NCBI RefSeq assembly: GCF_000219625.1
Contig: NC_018217.1
Span: 3,410,001 to 3,474,000 of the forward strand
DNA: 64,000 nt
Direction of reading: 5' to 3'
DNA from: Zymoseptoria tritici IPO323
Lineage: Eukaryota; Ascomycota; Dothideomycetes; Mycosphaerellales; Mycosphaerellaceae
The translations under genes and the position numbers were made by a program. The notes beneath the pieces are model-generated. The model had not been told where the DNA came from, did not search any database, and saw only the letters and a list, made by a program, of their open reading frames with translations. Positions 56,210 to 64,000 of this stretch are shown here, one piece after another. Each line of letters opens with the position of its first letter. The first letter of the stretch is position 1.

Positions 56210-59200
56210 TCATTCCTTGGACGTATCTGCGGCAGGGCTGGTCGACGCCGCGAAGGCTTCTCCAAGGCGCCTCTTCCTGAGTGATTGCAGCCTTGCCTTG
56301 AGTATGCGTTTAGTGAAACCGTAAGGCCGACCATCTTCCTGGAAAAATGCAGGCCCAGGTCTACTTGCGATAGTACTCAACCTCCACCGAAGCTGAATTT
56401 CAGTCAACGAGCCAAGGTAGTCACTCTGCTCCTTGGTCAGAGTATTGCGCGGACCTTCACTCCGGTCCGCCTCCGGCTCCGGCGTGCTCTCAGATCCAGA
56501 CGTGGGCGCCGCGTGCTGCGATGGGCCTTCTTGTGACTCAAGGTCCTTTTCCCTCTCCCATTGCCTGGAAGAGCTCGCATCGGATATTGGGAGCTTTGAG
56601 ACTGGCACAGGTATACTCCCCAGTGCTCTGGTATCTGATGCTTGATTGGCGGCATTGGCCCCTCGCACGCGTCTTCGCCTGAGACGGCCCAACTGTATTC
56701 CCAGTTGGCGTCTCTCAAACCTTTCACGCGGCGTACAGTCGCGTCGATCCGCGAGCTGCATCTGTTTGTACAGCTCCCACCTTTCCATCATCTGGGTTTC
56801 ACTCATCGATCTGATGGTCCTCATCACGTCTTCGAACTCGTCCTCGAGCAGGTGGTCGCTCCGGTACGATTGAGGCGGCGGCGTGTTCTCGAGTTCTGGT
56901 CTAGACTCCGTGTGCTGCTGCACATTCCTTGCCGGGTCGAGACTTTGTTCCTTCTCGTGACCGGACTCATTTGCGGCAATCGAGCCCGACAGAGCTTGGT
57001 TCGCCATCCTCCGCTCCAGGACTTGCTTTATCAATCTTCGTTTGATATCTTCATACACTTCCGTATGCGAATCGCTCTCCAAATCTTTTGCACACCTCTT
57101 GAAACGCCCCGCCTGTAATGCGTCGTGCTTCGCTGCATCGAACTCTGCTGTTGTGACATGCCATTCCGGAGCAAATTGCTTCGTCCAACTCTGCCCGTAT
57201 GACGAGGCTAACCACTTCATCTGGCTGTACGTGCCACTTCGTCCGCCGCTTTTGTGTACGACTCGCGACTGTAGCGTGGACATGTCGCGATCCACGGCTT
57301 TGCACATGTCGTATATGGTCAGCGCAGCCCCGTTAACAGCCATGATAGCCTCCATCTCGACTCCTGTTGGCCCCTGACATTCGACATGCACCTGCACCTG
57401 CACACAGTCGAAATGAGCGTGGTCGACGATGAGTCTCAAATCTACGTCGACCTTGGTAAGCGCTATAGGGTGACAGAGCGGGATCAAGTCGGAAGTCTTC
57501 TTTGCGGCCATTATACCGGCAATTCGGGCAGTGCCAAGCACATCGCCCTTCTTGTTCTTGTCTTCAAGAATCAACTTGATCGTTTCAGGGTCGCTGAACC
57601 TGATGCCACCGACAGCGACAGCCACTCTTTTCGTGGATTGCTTATTCCCAACATCAACCATACGTGCTTCCCCGTTTGACTTCACATGTGTCAGGCCGGC
57701 TGCGATTGGCGGATCGCCCGGTGTGGAGGCGGCAACCGGAGCGGCCGGGCTTGGCCGAACGTTTGCCTCAGGCATCATATGACTTGGAGTCAGCCTAAAA
57801 AATGTCGGTGCGCGTTCCGTGATCTTTGCGCCTGTGTCGGGTTCGACACGGTCGTGAGAGGCATCATCCGAGGTCTCTGGCGGCTGGTGTGCCGAGTTGA
57901 GTCCCCAAGCTTTCGATGGCCGACCATTTGCGTGTTCCTCCAGACGAGCATCATTCGGCTGGATCTCAGCAGGCTTGTCAGAAGCGAAGGGATTCGGAAC
58001 CCTGCCCACTGGTACACTGACGCTGCCCCGTCGGAGACTCTCGCTGTCAATCCATCGAGTTATTGATTTAGGCGCATCCGTAGAGTCAATCTGGCGGCGA
58101 GCGGCCCGACCTCCGGACTCAATGCCAGTATTCTCCGTGTTCTGGAAACCCACACTTCGTGGCGTCCCACCACGGAAAGAGTCCGGAGTGCGTACTCCGA
58201 AGCTTGATGGAACATCCGCTGGCACATGCTGCCGGGGAGAAGCATCCAAGGGCTTGAACTTCGGCGAGGGTGCCTCGACAGAGGCACTATTGGACTGAAT
58301 TGGCACCTCTCGGCCAGCACTCAGAGGTCTAAACTCTGTCGGACCTGTCGCGGTGGAGATACGTTCGGGCTGAAGTGAAGTTTCTCGCCCAGCGCGCGTT
58401 TCCTCGCTGACAGGCTTGCTTCTTCGCCTCTCCGGCATCACGAACAGACCGCTAAGGCTTTGAAAGCCAACTTCTGGTGGCGAGATGGATGGAGTCAGAT
58501 CCTCAGTGTGATCCGCCTCCGTAGTCGTCGTCGTCTCCTTGGGCGACTGATCAGCAGGGACCGCCTCCGTGAACTCCGTATCCGCAGAAGCCGCTTCCAT
58601 GTATTGCTCGAAGTCTGGTTCTTTCGCAGGCCCGACGTCGTTTTCGCCGTCTCGCGATGTGGAGAAGCATCGAGCTTGAAGCAGACTACCGTTACCGGGT
58701 AGCATGTGCAAAGGTAAACGAGACCATGTAGGCGTCGACCTTGTTGGAGACATGAATGCCAGCGGCATTGATCTAGGGGTTCGTCTGGAAGACGCATTAC
58801 CCTCACCTGCGAAATCATGTCAGCAATCCGGGACGATTCACTCGACAGTTGTGTGAAATATGACTGAAACCATCACATGGAGAGCTCATGATATGTGTAT
58901 TCATCTCATCGTCAAGTCGTGCCTGTATATAAAGCCGCAGATGAAGAAAGTCGTGAAAAAGTCGGAAACCTACCCACCAATCAAGATCATCGGCCGGTTC
59001 GTCATGTTCTCCAACTCGCCCATGCCAGCATGCTTCTCCTGTTTTCGTTTGACCGCAGCGCCAATCACTTCGAGAAGCTGGCGCTCCTTACTGATCCACC
59101 CCTTGGTGACTGGAATCCCATTCGGCTGTCGTCTGTCCATTTCGATCTGTCGGATTGCTTCAAAAGCCGCCTCGTCCATCGGCTCGCCGTCGTGCTCGTT

Positions 59201-60268
59201 TCGTAAAAGATCCCGCAAGCTGACTTCGGTATTTCCATGCAAGCAGACCTTGAGATTGCCATCAGATGTGATCCGTAATCGATTGCATGTCCCGCAGAAA
59301 TCGTTCGTCATGCTGGTGATGAATCCTATGCGACCTTTGAATCCAGGTACCTGCCATGTCTTTGAAACAGCACTTTTACCATCTTGCAGGCGGCCGATAT
59401 CGGGGTATTGAGAACGGATGATCTCGACCAGCTCGGCATATGGCAGCATTTTCTTCTGACTCCACTTGTTGCCGCCGAAAGGCATGTACTCGATGAAGCG
59501 GACTTCCAAATCTTGCTCCCGAGTCATCTCCACGAATGGCAGAATCTGATCATCGTTGACTCCTCGCATCGCAACGCAGTTGATCTTCAGATTGATGCCT
59601 GCACCGAGCTTGTTCATCTCTTGGACCCGGTTTATGCTCTTCATGACTGCGTCAAAGCCATTCCTTCGCGTGAGCAGCGGAAACTGCAGCTTGTCAAGAG
59701 TGTCCAGACTTATGTTCACGCCAGTCAAGCCCGCCTCCACCATGTCTTCCAGCTTTCGATGTAAGGATATTCCATTCGTTGTCAACGCAAGCTCTTGCAA
59801 CCCATGCCGTCTGAGACTTCCAATCTGCTTCATCAATGGAACAAAGTCCTTCCGCACTGTCGGCTCTCCTCCTGTCAACCTGATCTTCGTCACTCCCTGG
59901 TTGACAAATAGCGCGCTCAGGTAGTAAATCTCCGGCGTAGTGAGAATATCCCTGTCCGGCGAAAGCTGGATACCCTCCTGAGGCATGCAATATGTACATC
60001 GTAAGTTACATCGTTCTGTGAGGGAAATGCGAAGGTAGTCGTGCTGGCGCCGATATGTATCCGTGAGGAAATCTGAAAAAGGCTTTGCGGCTTGGAGGTC
60101 TTGTATACGATCTCCTTGCGCACTGCCACCGGCTGGCACGTGTTGTCGAGACTCGCGGTGCTCAACAGCAGCAGCTGTGGCGATTTGTCGGCTCGTGGTA
60201 TTGCGACTCGGCCATCTCGTGTTCCCGGTCGCCCTCGATAGGGATCGTGTCGCGAGTCGGGTGGCCAT
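56210..60268 (-). CDS. Molybdenum cofactor biosynthesis protein 1 (MoaA + MoaC)
   Basis: Exon A 60268..58978 and exon B 58806..56210 join in phase to 1,295 residues. Together they make cyclic pyranopterin monophosphate from GTP in mitochondria. The MoaA part is a radical-SAM enzyme: CNLRCTYC (about 88-95) binds the first 4Fe-4S cluster, GGEPTVRKD binds SAM, and CGTCNRLRITSDGNLKVC carries the second cluster. The MoaC part (exon B, about 370-530) reads ARMVDVGNKQSTKRVAVA, DLIPLCHPIALTKVDVD, GVEMEAIMAVNGAALTIYDM. Both modules begin with a presequence-like segment (MATRLATRSLSR; MPLAFMSPTRSTPTW..QARCFSTS). The linker of about 350 residues and a C-terminal extension of about 300 are low-complexity or helical and not family-typical. 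If the intron is unused the MoaA frame stops after ILIGG. Two separate genes are possible. The start is at MATRL because it is the better presequence; an ATG 16 codons upstream exists. Confidence 0.88.
58807..58978 (-). promoter_or_regulatory. Intron with two overlapping 5' splice sites (MoaA/MoaC switch)
   Basis: Minus strand: exon A ends ATTG, followed by GTGGGTAGGTTT. Donor 1 (GTGGGT, 58977) gives ATT G|GT GAG GGT and a MoaA-MoaC fusion. Donor 2 (GTAGGT, 58973) gives ATT GGT GG|G TGA, a MoaA product ending ..ILIGG. Retention gives GGT GGG TAG, also ..ILIGG. Acceptor: CTGACATGATTTCGCAG. The intron (171 nt) is longer than the 43-70 nt usual in this window. Confidence 0.6.
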
Positions 60269-60564
60269 GGAGGCGAGCAATGTTATCCACACGGAAGCAG
60301 GAACATCTCTGCGCAATGAACGAGAACGGCGAGAGAACAGGAAAGTGCTTCGAGATGAGATACGTGATAGGGCGCGATCGAGAGGTGGAGTTGTAAACTT
60401 TGTCAGCGAAGAAACTCAAGCTCGGAGGTGGCGGCGAAAGCTCGGACCATGAGACGACATTCACTTACATCCTTCCTTTCTTCGACTAGCTTCCCACTAC
60501 AACAATCACAAGTGTTCGGCTTTCAAGGCCCCCTCTCCTCGAACCGGATACTACGCTGTTCATC
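60269..60564. promoter_or_regulatory. Upstream region of the MoaA/MoaC gene
   Basis: Contains the promoter and 5' UTR of the molybdenum-cofactor gene on the minus strand and the start of a possible small gene on the plus strand. No element stands out. Confidence 0.35.
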
Positions 60565-60820
60565 ATGGCTCGCGAGGCAGCCCCGACTCCCGAAGACTCG
60601 AACTCAGACTCCAGGTGAGGGCGTGAGAAGACGTCACCCATAGACTCCGCCATTGCGGCTCATTGCGTCTACCATCGCGTCTACTATGCTAATGTGATTG
60701 CCACTGCATGATGCGAGTAGATACTGCCAGGATTCGTCTCGCCATCCTGCATCGAGCAAACCTTTCAGTGCGGCCATTTCTGCACAATGCCGATGTTCAT
60801 CAAGAAAGCCGGTGACCTGA
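60565..60820 (+). CDS. Possible 49-residue protein, two exons
   Basis: ATG GCT CGC GAG with a good context opens MAREAAPTPEDSNSDSR; an intron of 106 nt (AG|GTGAGG..TGCTAATG..GAGTAG) would join it in phase to YCQDSSRHPASSKPF and a stop. Another frame of the same exon (GFVSPSCIEQTFQCGHFC) is also open for 56 codons, so the correct acceptor is unclear. Small, divergent from the molybdenum gene. Unrecognised. Confidence 0.25.
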
Positions 60821-61390
60821 GCCGATCAAATCTCGGACATAGCTCCAAAAGGGACGACTCGCAATGGCACAACTCGTCCACGAATCAAGTTGCAGTAGCT
60901 GTTTAGTCACGGCCAGGATTACCCACCAGTAGCTCGACCAGCCTTCGACATGAACCACCAACTCCCGGACGGATCGCTATGGTGCGCGAAGCACAACATG
61001 CCGTTGGTAGCAGTGCAACATGTGTACGACAACAGATCTCTCGTGGCAGTGAAACATCGAGCTTTGGCCTGATGTTCTGAGTTAGGAGCAATCCAATGCG
61101 AAGCCTCATACCCTGGCCAGGGCCGCCAATCAAGTTGCACCAATGCTGCTTCCCAGCTCTGGTATGTGACATTGACCCGAGCTTTTTGCAGGCAGTCGGA
61201 CAGTCTTTGGACGTATGCAAGTTACCTTCAATGCTTTGGAACCTTGCTATCAACTCGACTGAGCTCAGGTAGCGTGGCTATCAGTGGGAGCAGGAGGCAG
61301 CAAGCAATGACCGAAGGAATGGATGAAGCCCTTTAGGCCCAGGAGAAGCCCTCGTTCAGGCCCTCGACTTTGTGGCAGTATAAGCTCACA
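60821..61390. other. Intergenic
   Basis: No supported gene. It includes the upstream flank of the secreted-protein gene. Confidence 0.4.
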
Positions 61391-61766
61391 ATGCTTCCAA
61401 ATCTCCGCCGTCTTTTCGCATTGCTCGTGGCCATCAACACCACGGCTTTTGCAACCCCAACGCCACAGCCCTTGCCAACCCCAGCAGAAGCCGTCGGACC
61501 GAAAGAAACCTACGACGTCGTTCTGCAAGCCTACACATCTCCATCCTGCGCGGACGCCACATGGGAGCCGATCGCGAACCACTTTCCCGACTTTTGCATT
61601 CCGTTTCCGAACTCAAAATCGATCCGCGGGAAGTGGGCACACAAGTACTGCACTCTCATCCTTTTTGAGCGAAGACTGCAACGGTGCATCGCAGAGGCTA
61701 AAGCACAACAATGATTGTATGGACTACGAGTATGGAAGTCTGAAGTTTCGGTGTACGGATCCGTGA
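61391..61766 (+). pseudogene. Small secreted Cys-rich protein with a 1-nt frameshift
   Basis: A clear signal peptide (MLPNLRRLFALLVAINTTAFA, cut after the AFA) is followed by a Pro/Thr stretch (PTPQPLPTPAEA) and a compact domain starting YDVVLQAYTSPSCAD. In the first frame it stops after KAQQ at 61714. In another frame the domain continues (SEDCNGASQRL, NDCMDYEYGS, FRCTDP) and adds three more cysteines, giving six in total. The change lies at the T5 run 61662-61666, where one base fewer would connect the two. Size, signal peptide and even cysteine number are typical of fungal secreted effectors, but no family is recognised and a role in plant interaction is only inferred. Confidence 0.5.
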
Positions 61767-61973
61767 GGAGAGACAGGGAGCAGGAAGCCTGGTATGCCGT
61801 ATACTTGTGCTTGGGATGTCGGATGGCTGGCGAAAGCAGATGCAGGAAGAGAGCTCAAGGCGTCGGGCAAATACACGATTCATATGAGATGGCGATCACA
61901 GCGGGTACATTCAGCTGAGTGGCACCGTGGTATGAGGTCCTATCAGCATGACTACCTCCAATGGACAATGAAC

Positions 61974-64000
61974 TCAACGGCCAGCATTGACAACCTCCAC
62001 CCACCCCTTCTCCAACATTTTCACCTCCTCAACACCCACCAACCCCATCTGCGCCCTCCAATTATCCGTCCTCCAAACAGTAACGCACCAACCCCCATCC
62101 CTCTTCATCCCCTCCACCACATCGCTCCTCAACCAAAACTTCGCCGTCGTCTCCTTCCGATTCCACTCCCACGTCGAAAGGACATGAATCTCCTTCTCCC
62201 TCAACATCCTCGCCGTCTTGTTATTCTTAAAACCGACCTCGTCATCGAGGAGATATTGACGCAAATTCGAGGCGATCCGTTCGGAGAGCGTCTTTTTGTG
62301 GAAGACGAGGATGAAGCCTGGCCATGTGCGGACGGAGAAATTGGCTTTGGGGAATTTGACGGTGTATTGTTTGATTTTGTCCAGGGGTACGAAGTTGGTG
62401 GTGGCGCCGAAGGGGTATTGTTGCCACATGGTAGCGAGGGTGGAGAACTCGGCCATGAAGGGTGCGAGAGTCTGCTTTCGGGTAGGGAAGACAGTGTCGA
62501 TCTCTTTCGGCTTGAGTGGCTCGGAGCGTGGAGGGCGAGCGGTCGTCGTGATGGAGCCTGACAATATCGATGAGAGGATGTCGCTCAGCCAATGTGCGGG
62601 GTATCCGATTGCCTGAAGATGGGTGAGGATGCGGAAGATGACGGTCAAATTGAGAGGACAGTAGATCAGCGTGTTCGAGACGGTATCTTCTTTGGCGACT
62701 GGCAGGACGAGCTTGAGGAAGAGGCGATAGATCCAAGTCTCGAGCTGTGACCGTGGCATGAGGTCTTTGTATTCTGTCGAGACCTCCTGGTGGTGCCATC
62801 TGAGATAAGCGCACATCGGCATCATTCCCAACATGGCGTCCATATTGTAGTCTTGAGTGCGTTCCAGTGCCACGTGGAAGATCTTCTCAATGTCGGAAGG
62901 TTTGTGCAGGGCGGTGTACTCTGCGTCGAATGCTTCAGCGCTAGAGAAGCGAGGTGGGTTGCGGAGACAGGTCGATGTGATGTACGCTTGCGGACCTGGG
63001 TAGACCGTGGGTAATGCGTACAGGTAAGACGTCAGTGTGCCTCCGATGTAGTCAGGCACGTTGGAGAGGTGAATGCGATCGTAGAGCTGCGGATAGTCGT
63101 TCTGAACGGCGCCCGCCACAGCGTGGGGTTTGACGGCATCCGATTCTGGTGTGATGGCATGTGAGCGATGTCCGACGACGCCATACTTGATCTGCTCCAG
63201 AACAGCCGTGAGGTCTCCAACGCAGGCTTCGATCTGGAAGCGACCCCGTAGCTGTCCGATGGCTTTGGCGATTTGAAACAGCCAGGGTGCGACATAGTCG
63301 TAGAGACACTGAGCTCCTCGCGGTTTGATTCCGAGTTCTTCTATCTTTGCGGCAATGGTGTACGGTGACTCTCCAGTATCAATGTCAGTCCGCTCGCCCT
63401 CATCGTTCGCCCGGCTATACATCCACTCCAGATCGAAGAGAGTGACATTGGTCCGCCAATTTGCTTTGACGGCAGCTCTCGCAGCAGCCGGTACAGTCTG
63501 CGGATTGACCTTACGAGGCTGCAAGTCTTCGAAATGCTTCTGAATCTCAGGATCCACCTCTCGCATACTCACAGGAGACAACAGCACAGCTCCAGTTTGT
63601 GCGTGGAAAGCCGCTTCCTTTCTGCACACCGGAAGAGGTCTTCCAGCTTCAGGATCCTGAGCTCTCCGCGGTGCCCACTGCATGTCTTCCTGCTGGCGCT
63701 TGATGAGCAATTGCTGGTGGACTCTCGCGGTTGGAAACTCCGACTGAACCGAGTTCTTCCAATCCATCAGAAAGCGCAACACGTCCGATGTGTACATCTC
63801 CGGGATACTCAAGTACTCGGGCATGCCACCTCGACCCTCAAGCGCTTCGATTGCACGTGAGATCTGGGTTTGCAGTACGTCGTAGATCTTGGCGGGCATC
63901 AGTGGTGACAAGAGCGTATAGAACAGACAGTGGAGCAGCCGGTTCTTGTGGAGCTGATTCTCGTCTTCCGGAGCCTTAGAAAGCTCCTCCAGCATCATGA
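61974..64000 (-). CDS. DUF4470-like fungal protein, C-terminal part
   Basis: At least 674 codons, open to the right edge, so the N-terminus lies outside the window. Features: LLHCLFYTLLSPLMPAKIYDV near the visible start, a central TLFDLEWMYSRAND, then LSNVPDYIGGTLTSYLYALP and a C-terminal domain with WPGFILVFHKKTLSERIASNL, LSTWEWNRKETTAKFWLRSDV. The layout (helical, with an IGGTL-type loop) resembles the fungal DUF4470 / MYND-associated proteins of unknown function, in which a GCGDxRNxL motif sits further upstream; that motif is not in the window, so the assignment is tentative. No membrane segment or signal. 208 bp from the secreted-protein gene, convergent. Confidence 0.5.
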   Translation of the reverse strand, partial: MMLEELSKAPEDENQLHKNRLLHCLFYTLLSPLMPAKIYDVLQTQISRAIEALEGRGGMPEYLSIPEMYTSDVLRFLMDWKNSVQSEFPTARVHQQLLIKRQQEDMQWAPRRAQDPEAGRPLPVCRKEAAFHAQTGAVLLSPVSMREVDPEIQKHFEDLQPRKVNPQTVPAAARAAVKANWRTNVTLFDLEWMYSRANDEGERTDIDTGESPYTIAAKIEELGIKPRGAQCLYDYVAPWLFQIAKAIGQLRGRFQIEACVGDLTAVLEQIKYGVVGHRSHAITPESDAVKPHAVAGAVQNDYPQLYDRIHLSNVPDYIGGTLTSYLYALPTVYPGPQAYITSTCLRNPPRFSSAEAFDAEYTALHKPSDIEKIFHVALERTQDYNMDAMLGMMPMCAYLRWHHQEVSTEYKDLMPRSQLETWIYRLFLKLVLPVAKEDTVSNTLIYCPLNLTVIFRILTHLQAIGYPAHWLSDILSSILSGSITTTARPPRSEPLKPKEIDTVFPTRKQTLAPFMAEFSTLATMWQQYPFGATTNFVPLDKIKQYTVKFPKANFSVRTWPGFILVFHKKTLSERIASNLRQYLLDDEVGFKNNKTARMLREKEIHVLSTWEWNRKETTAKFWLRSDVVEGMKRDGGWCVTVWRTDNWRAQMGLVGVEEVKMLEKGWVEVVNAGR

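Noticed and set aside
62242..62814. 190-codon minus-strand frame inside the DUF4470-like gene
   Set aside because: Alternative frame of the same strand, rich in Arg/His/Pro; the longer frame is continuous over 2 kb.

Overview
The window is nuclear DNA from a filamentous ascomycete, most likely a Dothideomycete of the Mycosphaerellales/Capnodiales type; this is inference from gene style, not a database match. Pointers are introns of about 45-70 bp with GT..CTAAC/CTGAC..AG signals, fungal-only families (HeLo-ankyrin, 2EXR-like, DUF4470-like, a Dif1/Spd1-type ribonucleotide reductase inhibitor, a MoaA-MoaC locus), an AT-rich RIP-like relic, and blocks of decayed multicopy genes between single-copy housekeeping genes.

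Layout. 1-2.3 kb: gene-poor. 2.6-3.2 kb: a small spliced gene of unknown function. 4.3-5.5 kb: HeLo-ankyrin gene with a frameshift. 6.1-6.8 kb: ribonucleotide reductase inhibitor. 7.4-13.3 kb: accessory block with one plausible 2EXR-like gene, a RIP-like AT-rich stretch and broken relatives of one intact four-exon gene. 14.4-20.7 kb: housekeeping block, with U1-70K and the mitochondrial dynamin MGM1 divergent from one 406-bp promoter, then a mitochondrial-looking unknown protein. 20.8-25.3 kb: second accessory block with BTB-like fragments. 25.8-32.9 kb: RBM39-type splicing factor, fatty-acid 2-hydroxylase SCS7 and a 553-residue unknown protein. 33.4-34.8 kb: third accessory block. 35.2-40.5 kb: an unknown protein, a 42-bp minisatellite, decapping enhancer EDC3 and a small membrane protein. 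41.1-45.3 kb: a very large ankyrin locus with three 1-nt frameshifts. 45.9-50.4 kb: mitochondrial processing peptidase alpha, divergent from an FHA-RING ubiquitin ligase. 50.9-55.9 kb: a broken small gene, a metal-dependent cyclase with two in-frame stops and an 8-exon sugar transporter. 56.2-60.3 kb: the molybdenum-cofactor locus (MoaA plus MoaC). 61.4-64 kb: a small secreted Cys-rich protein and the C-terminal part of a DUF4470-like protein running off the right edge.

Functional themes. RNA: U1-70K, RBM39-like and EDC3 act in splicing and mRNA turnover. Mitochondria: MGM1, MPP-alpha and the presequence-bearing MoaA and MoaC modules; MPP is expected to process presequences such as those of the other three. 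Accessory genes are strikingly damaged: eight places where one base in a 2-5-nt homopolymer breaks an otherwise good frame, plus three in-frame stops compatible with CpA-to-TpA change, whereas about 20 kb of conserved coding sequence is clean. The observation I rate highest is a pair of overlapping 5' splice sites, 4 nt apart, at the MoaA/MoaC junction: one choice gives a MoaA-MoaC fusion, the other gives MoaA ending in its catalytic C-terminal Gly-Gly.
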